A stretch of DNA of 6,692 bases, from the NCBI GenBank assembly GCA_020726205.1, contig DYTA01000064.1, forward strand, positions 1-6,692, written 5' to 3'. A program made the position numbers and the translations under genes. The notes under the pieces are model-generated. The model ran no database searches. It saw only the letters and a program-made list of their open reading frames with translations, and had not been told where the DNA came from. Position 1 is the first letter of the stretch. Every line of letters begins with the position of its first letter. This DNA comes from Nitrosospira multiformis (GTDB taxonomy: Bacteria; Pseudomonadota; Gammaproteobacteria; Burkholderiales; UBA11063). Positions 1 through 6,422 of this stretch are shown here, in pieces.

Positions 1-42
1 AATAAAATTATTAAATTTGATTAAGTTGGAAAATGTCATAAA

Positions 43-51
43 TGGTAAAAT
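43..51 (+). promoter_or_regulatory. Possible extended -10 promoter for the small zinc-ribbon gene
   Basis: A TGG followed directly by TAAAAT (one mismatch to TATAAT) forms an extended -10 element, predicting transcription from about base 58 and a leader of roughly 20 bases before the ATG at 80. No -35 box is seen at the right distance (TTGGAA at 26-31 is too close). In such AT-rich DNA a chance match is quite possible. Confidence 0.3.
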
Positions 52-79
52 CACTAATTAATTTTTAGATTGGTATAAA

Positions 80-364
80 ATGGGTACGTTTATTCACTAT
101 GTTATTTTTATGATTGTGTCTATAGTAGTATTAGTAGTGATTTTTATGATAAGAGATCAGTTAAGACTAATGCGTTATTCTCGACAATTAGATAAAATAG
201 GCGATATTAATGATTATCGCAAAAACCACCCACATTGTGTTAAGCCAAATGGAGATATTATTTGTTATAAATGTAAAAGCTCAAAAACTATTCGTATTAC
301 GAATTTACGTAATTGTAGCCAATGTAAAACAATTTTATTTCATATTGCTAATGAAGACAATTAG
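80..364 (+). CDS. Small membrane-anchored zinc-ribbon protein, function unknown
   Basis: This is a 94-residue protein of no assigned function. Residues 4-24 are one strongly hydrophobic stretch, so the protein is probably anchored in the inner membrane by its N-terminus. The positive residues that follow (R25, R29, R32, R35) suggest that the rest stays in the cytoplasm. The C-terminal half carries two CxxC pairs, C62-x2-C65 and C79-x2-C82, 13 residues apart, which is a zinc-ribbon layout, with an extra C53 before them. From memory it resembles unnamed gammaproteobacterial proteins with the pattern 'YxxxxPxCxxxxGxxCxxC...CxxCxxxLY'; that link is not verified. The start has no good Shine-Dalgarno. 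ATG 80 is chosen because it gives the full membrane segment, whereas the next in-frame ATG (110) would cut it in half. The gene ends 3 bases before the convergent peroxidase gene. Confidence 0.7.
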   Translation: MGTFIHYVIFMIVSIVVLVVIFMIRDQLRLMRYSRQLDKIGDINDYRKNHPHCVKPNGDIICYKCKSSKTIRITNLRNCSQCKTILFHIANEDN

Positions 365-367
365 TAA

Positions 368-865
368 TTATTGGTTAATTTCAGCTAATAAACTTTGGAT
401 ACCAACTTCAAACACCTTAGGTTTTGTAATTGGACTATAGCGAACAATCACGCTGCTATCATGATTTATTAAAAATTTCGTAAAATTCCATTTAATATTT
501 ATAGACCCTAGAATTCCAGGTGCTTTCTGTTTGAGAAACTTAAATAATGGATTGGCTTGAGAACCATTTACTAGGGTTTTTTGCATAATTGGGAAGCTAA
601 TATCGTAAAAATTTTTACAAAAATCAGCAATCTGTTGGTCGTTTTTTGGCTCTTGATTAGCAAATTGGTTACATGGGAATGCAAGGATAATTAATCCTTG
701 ATTTTTGTACTTGCGATACAAATACTCTAGTTCAATATATTGTGGCGTAAATCCACAGCGACTTGCAGTATTGACAATTAGGATTACCTTTCCTTTTAAG
801 TCAGATAGTTTTATAATTTGTCCATCATTTGTGGTTACGGTAAAGTCATAGATAGAATTTGTCAT
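368..865 (-). CDS. gpx: Glutathione peroxidase family thiol peroxidase (Cys type)
   Basis: This is a cytoplasmic peroxidase that reduces hydrogen peroxide and organic or lipid hydroperoxides. At 165 residues it has the usual length for bacterial GPx and has no signal peptide. The family tetrad is complete: peroxidatic C37 in the ASRCGFT motif (selenocysteine in animal enzymes), Q71 in the FPCNQFxxQEP block, and W126-N127 in the IKWNFTKFL block. C83, in FCKNFYDISFP, sits where the resolving cysteine lies in yeast Gpx3/plant-type enzymes, so the likely reductant is thioredoxin rather than glutathione despite the family name (inference). ATG 865 is the only plausible start: no ATG, GTG or TTG lies between it and the upstream in-frame stop, although no Shine-Dalgarno is evident. 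It is a single gene, divergent from the glycosyltransferase and convergent with the small zinc-ribbon gene. Confidence 0.95.
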   Translation of the reverse strand: MTNSIYDFTVTTNDGQIIKLSDLKGKVILIVNTASRCGFTPQYIELEYLYRKYKNQGLIILAFPCNQFANQEPKNDQQIADFCKNFYDISFPIMQKTLVNGSQANPLFKFLKQKAPGILGSINIKWNFTKFLINHDSSVIVRYSPITKPKVFEVGIQSLLAEINQ

Positions 866-898
866 TTTGGTACTTGTTGTAATTGATTGTTAAGTGTG

Positions 899-928
899 TT
901 GTTAGTGTAATTTGGTTGATTATACAAT
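899..928 (+). promoter_or_regulatory. Predicted sigma-70 promoter of the glycosyltransferase/PAP2 cassette
   Basis: TTGTTA (899-904) and TACAAT (923-928) are separated by 18 bases, with four and five matches to the -35 and -10 consensus. Transcription would begin near 935, giving a leader of about 23 bases. It is the only plus-strand candidate in the 92-base divergent region, but AT richness makes chance matches common. Confidence 0.45.
919..924 (-). promoter_or_regulatory. Predicted -10 element of the gpx promoter
   Basis: The minus strand reads a perfect TATAAT here, 53 bases upstream of the gpx start codon and pointing toward it. No clear -35 is present; the closest candidate at 17-base spacing is TTCCTA (942-947). 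No obvious regulator palindrome was found. The element overlaps the proposed plus-strand -10 of the glycosyltransferase. Confidence 0.45.
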
Positions 929-941
929 AATTTGTTTAGAT

Positions 942-948
942 TAGGAAA
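942..948 (+). promoter_or_regulatory. Ribosome binding site choosing the glycosyltransferase start
   Basis: TAGGAAA contains AGGA (943-946), 11 bases before ATG 958 but 17 bases before the alternative in-frame ATG at 964. The spacing favours 958, although it is a little long, and starting two codons later cannot be fully excluded. Confidence 0.45.
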
Positions 949-957
949 TAAACTTAA

Positions 958-2607
958 ATGATTATGAATCGTAAATTAATTTGGTTTGTAATTGGATTAT
1001 CCATTTTTATTAATGGCTTGGGTGTTTTTGAACCATTATTACGTAATGATGATCCGTTGTTATATGCAAATATTGCTAAACATATGGTATTAAGCAATGA
1101 TTGGGTGCGTCTTTTTTCCGATGGATCGCCATGGTTAGATAAACCACATTTTCCATTTTGGGTTACTGCTTTATCTTTCAAAGTTTTTGGCATAAACTCA
1201 TTTGCTTATTTCTTACCTGGCTTTTTATTTCATTTATTAGGTGGAATTTACACATATCGACTGGCTAAATTTATTTATAACTCTGATGATGTTGCTATTG
1301 TTGCATTATTAATTTATTTAACTAGTGTACATCTAATGCTGTCTGCATCAGTTGATGTTCGTGCTGAAGCCTATTTATTGGGGCAAATTGTTCCTGCTGT
1401 ATATTATTGGTTACGTTATGACTATCAATTTAGTTTCAAATCTTTAGTATTAGCAAGTTTATTTACTGCCTGTGCCATGATGACAAAGGGTATATTTGTA
1501 GTTGTTACTATTTTTAGTGGTTTAGTAATTACGTGGTTTTATCGTAGGCAATATTCACGAATTATTAGCCCTAAATGGTTACTTGCGTTTGTTTTAAGTT
1601 TACTATTTATTTTACCTGAGTTAATTTGTCTATATTTACAGTTTGACGCACATCCTAATTTAGTAGTATTTGGAAAAACTAATGTATCTGGCTTGGAGTG
1701 GTATTTTTGGGGTAGTCAGTTTGGAAGATTTTTTAATAGTGGTCCAATTGTCAATAATCATGGGAATCCATTTTTCTTTGTTCATACGTTTCTATGGGCT
1801 TTTTTACCATGGAGTCTAATTTTTATTTTTGCAACCTATCAATCTATTCGTAATTTTAGATCCAGTTCAGACATTAGTAAAGCTAAAACTGTTTTTTTAT
1901 GGGCGAGTTTTTGGCCTACGTTTATTATGTTTAGCGCTACTAAGTTTCAGTTAGATCATTATACAAATATTATTATGCCATTTGCTGCAGTTATTTGCGC
2001 TAACTATTTACATGAAAAATTACAGCTTTCGTCAGTAGCGAAAATACAATTTAGTCTGAGTATTTTAATTTTAATTCTTGCATTTGGTGCAAATATCTAC
2101 TTATTTCATGCTTCATGGTTGATAGTTGGTGTATTACTTCCTTTATGTTTAATTATTATTTTTCTAAAAAATCATTCATTAAGCTACTTAGAACGAGCGA
2201 TTATTTTTCCAAGTGTAGCGATTAATACATTTTTTGCTTTTGCTCTAGTTGTAAATTTAGCTATTTGTCGTACTTATGACGTTGGTTATAATTTAGCCAA
2301 ATTTTTAAATCAGCAACCATCAGCAGATGTTTATGACCTAGATATTGGTTGGTCTGCTTTAGAATTTTATAGTATTAATCAACATATTAAGGTTCATAAC
2401 GCATCTGATTTACCACACATAGGAGATTATTATTTAGTATTAAATGATAAATCACTCAATGATATTGGTGGAGCAAACCTAATGCATTATTCCGTATTAA
2501 CGAATTTTTGTGGTAATGCAATTGATCGAGTAATTCCATACTATGCTCAACCAGAAAAATTAAAACAACATTTAGAGTGCTTTACTGTTTTACGTCATAA
2601 TGGGTAA
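958..2607 (+). CDS. PMT/ArnT-type polytopic membrane glycosyltransferase
   Basis: This 549-residue inner-membrane protein belongs to the dolichyl-phosphate-mannose mannosyltransferase/ArnT superfamily (GT-C fold). Members move a sugar from a polyprenyl-phosphate carrier to lipid A, protein or another envelope acceptor on the periplasmic side. Family marks are a first transmembrane segment (about 7-24), then an acidic pair D31-D32 in the first outer loop, where the family has its catalytic acidic residue. Further marks are WLDKPHFPFW (59-68), D133/R135/E137, a TKG turn (176-178) and a conserved loop FWxSQFGRFFNSGP (250-263) leading to HGNPFFF and PWS (284-286). Further hydrophobic segments follow to about residue 435, and residues 440-549 look like a soluble periplasmic tail. 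Sugar and acceptor cannot be read from sequence, and no other arn gene is nearby, so ArnT itself is not claimed. The 3' end overlaps the PAP2 gene by 8 bases. Confidence 0.88.
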   Translation: MIMNRKLIWFVIGLSIFINGLGVFEPLLRNDDPLLYANIAKHMVLSNDWVRLFSDGSPWLDKPHFPFWVTALSFKVFGINSFAYFLPGFLFHLLGGIYTYRLAKFIYNSDDVAIVALLIYLTSVHLMLSASVDVRAEAYLLGQIVPAVYYWLRYDYQFSFKSLVLASLFTACAMMTKGIFVVVTIFSGLVITWFYRRQYSRIISPKWLLAFVLSLLFILPELICLYLQFDAHPNLVVFGKTNVSGLEWYFWGSQFGRFFNSGPIVNNHGNPFFFVHTFLWAFLPWSLIFIFATYQSIRNFRSSSDISKAKTVFLWASFWPTFIMFSATKFQLDHYTNIIMPFAAVICANYLHEKLQLSSVAKIQFSLSILILILAFGANIYLFHASWLIVGVLLPLCLIIIFLKNHSLSYLERAIIFPSVAINTFFAFALVVNLAICRTYDVGYNLAKFLNQQPSADVYDLDIGWSALEFYSINQHIKVHNASDLPHIGDYYLVLNDKSLNDIGGANLMHYSVLTNFCGNAIDRVIPYYAQPEKLKQHLECFTVLRHNG

Positions 2608-3286
2608 ATATTTATTAAATAAACCGTTGCCAATCTTGATTATGCTAGTGTTGGCAACAATTTTTTCTGTAGTTTACATTGATCGTAGTTTTGCTTTATG
2701 GTTAGTTAGTTCAGGTGCAATGCTGATTAGTCGTAATAGTTTTTTGCATTTAGTTAGCGAATGGTTGCCTATTTTTATTTTGTTGATTTTAGTTTATTAT
2801 TTAATTATTTCAAACGTTATATTTATTAATAATACTAATCTCGGTGGCTTATTTTTACGCAAAATCATTATAATTATTTGGTTCTTATCTGGTTTAAAAT
2901 TGAGTGAGCTTGCAAAACATTCACTAAAAATTATTTTTGGACGCTATTGGCCTGATACTTGGCTTAATCGTAATCTATCACTGATTCATGATAATGTTTA
3001 TGGGTTTAATTGGTTGCATGGATTTGCTAATCTAGGCTCGTTTCCTTCTGGACATTCAGTATTTACTGCATATTGTTGTAGTATACTTATCTTTTTATCT
3101 CCAACACATTGGTTTCTATGGATATTTATGCTAATTTTTATGATTACTGCTTTGGTTTGTCAAAATTATCATTTTTTAGGTGATTGCTTGGCTGGAGTAA
3201 TTATTGGTTTTTCATTTGCATTTTTATTTTGGCAGGTATTAAGTGTAATTTTACGGAAAAATAATCACTTTCTTGATTTTAGATAA
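2600..3286 (+). CDS. PAP2-family membrane phosphatase, variant motifs
   Basis: This 228-residue integral membrane protein is of the type-2 phosphatidic acid phosphatase family. Members hydrolyse lipid phosphates such as undecaprenyl diphosphate, phosphatidylglycerol phosphate or lipid A phosphates. The core motif is FPSGHS with P149-S150-G151-H152. The nucleophile-bearing motif is YHFLGD with H191 and D195. The first motif is K110-x6-W117-P118 inside KIIFGRYWPDTW. Hydrophobic segments lie around 10-27, 55-76, 86-101, 155-167, 171-186 and 196-218. The canonical arginines of motif 1 (RP) and motif 3 (SRx5H) are replaced by W117 and L185. I recall a proteobacterial subgroup with FGRxWPxTW and YHFxGD, so this is probably a subgroup trait rather than decay. 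There is no Shine-Dalgarno; the start sits within the end of the glycosyltransferase gene, implying translational coupling and a shared role in lipid-linked sugar metabolism or envelope modification. The substrate is unknown. Confidence 0.88.
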   Translation: MGKYLLNKPLPILIMLVLATIFSVVYIDRSFALWLVSSGAMLISRNSFLHLVSEWLPIFILLILVYYLIISNVIFINNTNLGGLFLRKIIIIIWFLSGLKLSELAKHSLKIIFGRYWPDTWLNRNLSLIHDNVYGFNWLHGFANLGSFPSGHSVFTAYCCSILIFLSPTHWFLWIFMLIFMITALVCQNYHFLGDCLAGVIIGFSFAFLFWQVLSVILRKNNHFLDFR

Positions 3287-3300
3287 AAACATGATATAAT
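3273..3300 (+). promoter_or_regulatory. Sigma-70 promoter of the fum-accD-mtnN-asd run
   Basis: TTGATT (3273-3278) and a perfect TATAAT (3295-3300) are 16 bases apart, and TGA directly before the -10 makes it an extended -10. Transcription should start near 3307, leaving a leader of about 27 bases. The -35 lies inside the last codons of the PAP2 gene. This is the best promoter in the window. Confidence 0.7.
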
Positions 3301-3316
3301 TAAAGGTTAGGTTTAA
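3300..3316 (+). repeat. Small inverted repeat at the fum transcription start
   Basis: TTAAA (3300-3304) and TTTAA (3312-3316) are inverted around a 7-base spacer, overlapping the last base of the -10 and the expected start site. It could be a weak operator, but five A/T pairs are easily expected by chance here. It is too weak to be a terminator. Confidence 0.15.
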
Positions 3317-3322
3317 CATTTT

Positions 3323-3327
3323 GGGAG
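3323..3327 (+). promoter_or_regulatory. Strong ribosome binding site of the fumarase gene
   Basis: GGGAG lies 6 bases before ATG 3334, close to ideal spacing. It fixes the start and is the clearest Shine-Dalgarno in the window, in keeping with a highly expressed central-metabolism gene. Confidence 0.75.
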
Positions 3328-3333
3328 TGGATA

Positions 3334-4845
3334 ATGACAACATTTATTAAGCAATCAGATTTAATTCAGTCTGTTGCAGATAGTTTACAGTTTATTTCAT
3401 ATTACCATCCAATGGATTTTATTCAAGCAATGGCTAAAGCTTATGAGAATGAAGAGTCTCCCGCTGCAAAAGATGCAATTGCTCAAATTTTAGTTAATTC
3501 ACGTATGAGTGCTGAAGGTCATCGTCCAATTTGCCAAGATACAGGTATCGTTTGTGCTTTCGTAAAAGTTGGTATGAATGTACAATTTGCAGATGCCACT
3601 ATGTCGATTCAAGAAATGATAAATGAAGGTGTTCGTCTTGCTTATAATTTTCCAAGTAATAAATTACGAGCTTCTGTTTTAGCTGATCCTGCTTTTTCTC
3701 GTAAAAATACACGAGATAATTCACCTGCTGTAGTTCATTTTGATTTGGTTCCTGGTGATACAGTTGAAGTTGAAATTGCGGCAAAAGGTGGTGGCTCAGA
3801 AAATAAAACCAAATTTGCAATGTTAAATCCTAATGATTCAATTGTTGATTGGGTACTAAAGACTGTTCCTACAATGGGTGCAGGTTGGTGTCCGCCAGGT
3901 ATGTTGGGTATTGGTATTGGTGGTACCGCAGAAAAAGCTATGTTATTAGCTAAAAAATCACTAATGGCACCAGTTGATATGTCAGAATTAATTGAGCGTG
4001 GTGCACAAAATAAGATTGAAGAATTACGTATTGAATTGTACAAAAAAGTTAATGACTTAGGAATTGGTGCTCAAGGGTTAGGTGGATTAACTACTGTGTT
4101 AGATGTTAAAATTTTGGATTATCCAACCCACGCAGCAAGTATGCCTATAGCATTGATACCTAATTGTGCTGCAACTCGCCATATTCATTTTAGTTTGAAT
4201 GGTAGTGGTTCAGCTGTATTTACACCACCAAAATTAGAAGATTATCCAAGTATTACGTTAGCCAATAATAGTTCACGCCGTGTAAATATTAATGCAATTA
4301 CTAAAGATGAAATTGCTACATGGAAAACTGGTGAAACATTATTATTGTCGGGCAAAATATTAACAGGGCGTGATGCTGCCCATAAAAGAATTACAGATAT
4401 GTTGAATAATGGTGAAAAGTTACCAGTTGATTTTAACGGTCGATTTATTTATTATGTTGGACCTGTTGATCCAATTGAGGGTGAAGCCGCTGGTCCTGCT
4501 GGTCCAACAACATCTACACGTATGGACAAATTTACTCGCCAGATGTTAGAGCAAACTGGTTTGATTGGAATGATCGGGAAATCCGAGCGAGGAAAAGTAG
4601 CTATTGATGCTATTAAAGACAACCGTGCTGTTTATTTAATTGCAGTTGGTGGTGCCGCTTATTTAGTCTCTAAAGCTATAAAATCTGCGAAGGTCGTTGC
4701 TTTTGCTGATTTGGGTATGGAGGCTGTTTATGAGTTTGATGTTGAAGATATGCCAGTAACAGTTGCTGTTGATAGTAAAGGTGATTCAGTTCACGAAAGT
4801 GCACCAATATTATGGGCAAAAATAATTGCAGATAAGAAATCTTAG
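3334..4845 (+). CDS. fumA: Class I fumarate hydratase, [4Fe-4S], single chain
   Basis: This enzyme catalyses the reversible hydration of fumarate to L-malate in the cytoplasmic TCA cycle. At 503 residues it has the alpha and beta fumarase domains fused in one chain. The three cluster cysteines are C67 (ICQDTG), C186 (GWCPPG) and C278 (PNCAATR). Their spacing of 119 and 92 residues closely matches that remembered for the Leishmania class I enzyme (C133, C252, C346). D69 corresponds to the proposed base D135. In the beta domain, T392 and R396 in GPTTSTRMD, and K416 in MIGKSERG, line up with T467, R471 and K491. GRFIYYVGPVDP and GPAGPTTSTRMD are typical of the family. Class I enzymes are oxygen-sensitive through the cluster, and the neighbouring promoter shows no FNR box. 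Tartrate dehydratase has the same fold but is normally two separate subunits, so fumarase is preferred. accD follows after 14 bases. The symbol is by analogy to E. coli. Confidence 0.95.
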   Translation: MTTFIKQSDLIQSVADSLQFISYYHPMDFIQAMAKAYENEESPAAKDAIAQILVNSRMSAEGHRPICQDTGIVCAFVKVGMNVQFADATMSIQEMINEGVRLAYNFPSNKLRASVLADPAFSRKNTRDNSPAVVHFDLVPGDTVEVEIAAKGGGSENKTKFAMLNPNDSIVDWVLKTVPTMGAGWCPPGMLGIGIGGTAEKAMLLAKKSLMAPVDMSELIERGAQNKIEELRIELYKKVNDLGIGAQGLGGLTTVLDVKILDYPTHAASMPIALIPNCAATRHIHFSLNGSGSAVFTPPKLEDYPSITLANNSSRRVNINAITKDEIATWKTGETLLLSGKILTGRDAAHKRITDMLNNGEKLPVDFNGRFIYYVGPVDPIEGEAAGPAGPTTSTRMDKFTRQMLEQTGLIGMIGKSERGKVAIDAIKDNRAVYLIAVGGAAYLVSKAIKSAKVVAFADLGMEAVYEFDVEDMPVTVAVDSKGDSVHESAPILWAKIIADKKS

Positions 4846-4859
4846 AGTAAAGGAAAAAT

Positions 4860-5726
4860 ATGAGTTGGTTAAGTAAATTATTACCACCCAAAATAAAAGT
4901 TAATGCTAGAGATAAAGCCAATGTTCCAGAGGGACTGTGGCATAAGTGTGATAACTGTAATGAAATTTTATATTATACCGATTTAGAAAAAAATCTTCAG
5001 GTATGCCCGAAATGTCATCATCATCATCAGATTAATGCTCGTAAGCGTTTGGATATGATTTTAGATAAAGAGGGAAGAGTTGAAATCGGTTCAGAAGTAA
5101 AGCCAATTGATATTTTAAAATTTAAAGACAGTAAAAAATACTCTGATCGTTTGGAAACTACTCAAGAAAAACTAGGTGAAGATGATGCGCTGGTTGTGAT
5201 GCAAGGTGCAATTAATAACCAACTAGTAGTGGTCGCTGCTTTTGAATTCAAATTTATTGGTGGTTCTATGGGGTCTGTAGTCGGTGAACGATTTGTTCGT
5301 GGTGTAAAAGCTGCAGTTGAAAATAATTGCCCATTTATTTGTGTTGCAGCGTCAGGTGGCGCACGAATGCAAGAGGGTGTTAACTCATTAATGCAAATGG
5401 CAAAAACTTCAGCCGTATTACGCCTATTAACAAATAAAAAATTACCTTTTATTTCAGTTTTAACTGATCCTACAATGGGTGGTGTCTCAGCTAGCTTTGC
5501 TTTCTTGGGAGATGTTGTCATTGGTGAAACTGGTGCATTAATTGGTTTTGCTGGTCCACGTGTAATTGAACAAACTGTTCGTGAAAAATTACCAGAGAGA
5601 TTTCAAACCGCAGAGTTTCTGTTAGAAAAAGGTGCTCTTGATTTAGTAGTTACTCGACAAAATTTAAAATATGAATTAAGTCGGATTATTGGCTTACTAA
5701 TGAATAAAGAAATTGAGGCTGTATGA
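4860..5726 (+). CDS. accD: Acetyl-CoA carboxylase carboxyltransferase subunit beta
   Basis: This is the beta half of the AccA2D2 carboxyltransferase, which moves CO2 from carboxybiotin on AccB to acetyl-CoA to give malonyl-CoA, the first committed step of fatty acid synthesis. At 288 residues it is full length, slightly shorter than the E. coli protein at the C-terminus. The N-terminal zinc ribbon is C30-x2-C33 and C49-x2-C52. The crotonase-like core shows [26 protein letters not shown] (164-173) and [17 protein letters not shown] (from 202), with [11 protein letters not shown] after it. HHHH (53-56) just after the last zinc cysteine is unusual-looking, but this position commonly carries basic residues. 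AAGGA (4850-4854) lies 5 bases before the ATG. The gene is co-directional with the fumarase and shares a 4-base ATGA overlap with mtnN, so the two are probably co-translated. AccA is not in the window. Confidence 0.97.
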   Translation: MSWLSKLLPPKIKVNARDKANVPEGLWHKCDNCNEILYYTDLEKNLQVCPKCHHHHQINARKRLDMILDKEGRVEIGSEVKPIDILKFKDSKKYSDRLETTQEKLGEDDALVVMQGAINNQLVVVAAFEFKFIGGSMGSVVGERFVRGVKAAVENNCPFICVAASGGARMQEGVNSLMQMAKTSAVLRLLTNKKLPFISVLTDPTMGGVSASFAFLGDVVIGETGALIGFAGPRVIEQTVREKLPERFQTAEFLLEKGALDLVVTRQNLKYELSRIIGLLMNKEIEAV

Positions 5727-6421
5727 AATTAGCAATTATTTGTGCAATGGATGAAGAATTAGCTGCAATTAATAATATCTTAAATTTATCGCCAACCCAA
5801 CAATTAACTAAAGCTGGTAACACTTATAGTGTTTATGAGTATGGTTTGCATACATTAGTTACTGTTGTTAGTGGGATTGGCAAAGTTAATGCCGCCGTAA
5901 CTACGCAAACGCTATTAAATCATTTCACAGTTGATGCGGTAATTAATGTAGGTGTGGCGGGTAGCTTAATTCCTGAGTTGTCATTTGGTGATGTAGTTAT
6001 TGCAGATGATTTAGTTGAACATGATTTTGATATAACTGCTTTTGGTGTGCCATTAGGGCAAATTGCACGAATGGATACCTTTTCATTTATTGCAGATAGC
6101 AAATTAAATGATATTTTAAAAACTGTAGAACTCACTGGTCATAATGTGCGTTGTGGACGCATTGTTAGTGGTGATCAATTTATTGATAGTGCTGATCGAG
6201 CTAAATTTTTACATAGTGAATTTAATGCATTAGCTTGTGAAATGGAAGGTGCTGCAATAGCCCATGTTTGTTATTTAAATCAAATGCCTTTTGCTGTAGT
6301 TCGTTCATTATCAGATATGGCGGGTCAAGATAATAAGGGAGTGCATTCTTTTAATGAGTTAAAAGATATGGCTGCTTCACGTGCGGCATTAGTTGTTAAA
6401 TATTTAATGGAGAATATCTAA
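5723..6421 (+). CDS. mtnN: 5'-methylthioadenosine/S-adenosylhomocysteine nucleosidase
   Basis: This cytoplasmic enzyme splits adenine from methylthioadenosine, S-adenosylhomocysteine and 5'-deoxyadenosine, removing inhibitory by-products of polyamine synthesis, methylation and radical-SAM reactions. At 232 residues it matches E. coli MtnN (Pfs). E12 in AMDEE, E175 in [12 protein letters not shown] and D198 in RSLSDMAG correspond to the E. coli catalytic/binding residues E12, E174 and D197, with the same 23-residue spacing between the last two. SGIGKVNAA (50-58) and NVGVAGSL (75-82) are the family phosphorylase-fold motifs, and HDFDITAFG fits the substrate-lid region. A GAGG (5715-5718) within the end of accD sits 4 bases before the ATG, and the start overlaps the accD stop as ATGA. 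The next gene, asd, follows after a single base. Other purine phosphorylases are excluded by the E/MEG/D pattern. Confidence 0.95.
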   Translation: MKLAIICAMDEELAAINNILNLSPTQQLTKAGNTYSVYEYGLHTLVTVVSGIGKVNAAVTTQTLLNHFTVDAVINVGVAGSLIPELSFGDVVIADDLVEHDFDITAFGVPLGQIARMDTFSFIADSKLNDILKTVELTGHNVRCGRIVSGDQFIDSADRAKFLHSEFNALACEMEGAAIAHVCYLNQMPFAVVRSLSDMAGQDNKGVHSFNELKDMAASRAALVVKYLMENI

Positions 6422-6422
6422 A

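Noticed and set aside
1..39. Minus-strand ATG at 37-39 open to the window edge, possibly the start of a divergent gene
   Set aside because: There are only 13 codons, no Shine-Dalgarno and no recognisable N-terminus, so nothing supports it.
2..61. Open plus-strand frame ending in TAA at 59-61, possibly the last 19 codons of an upstream gene
   Set aside because: Nineteen codons without a stop are easily seen by chance in AT-rich DNA, and the translated residues show no recognisable C-terminal motif. It cannot be told apart from intergenic sequence.
210..440. 76-codon plus-strand reading frame overlapping the zinc-ribbon gene
   Set aside because: It lies in another frame of the zinc-ribbon gene and runs antisense into gpx. 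It has no start signal and no coherent protein features.
954..1193. 79-codon minus-strand reading frame antisense to the glycosyltransferase start
   Set aside because: It is antisense to a well-supported membrane protein gene and its composition is what reverse reading gives. It also has no promoter or ribosome binding site.
958..2607. Naming the glycosyltransferase arnT (Ara4N transferase to lipid A)
   Set aside because: Only superfamily motifs are shared. None of the other Ara4N genes is in the window, and the signature loops differ from those I remember for ArnT.
3273..3286. TTGAT half of an FNR-type box at the fumarase promoter
   Set aside because: The second half should read ATCAA after four bases but reads GATAA, so the dyad is absent. 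The TTGATT is better explained as the -35 element.
3599..4043. Two overlapping minus-strand reading frames antisense to the fumarase
   Set aside because: Both lie wholly inside a conserved enzyme gene, have no family resemblance and lack start signals.
5162..5521. 119-codon minus-strand reading frame within accD
   Set aside because: It is an antisense shadow of the conserved carboxyltransferase core, with a low-complexity Ser/Thr/Pro-rich translation typical of reverse reading.
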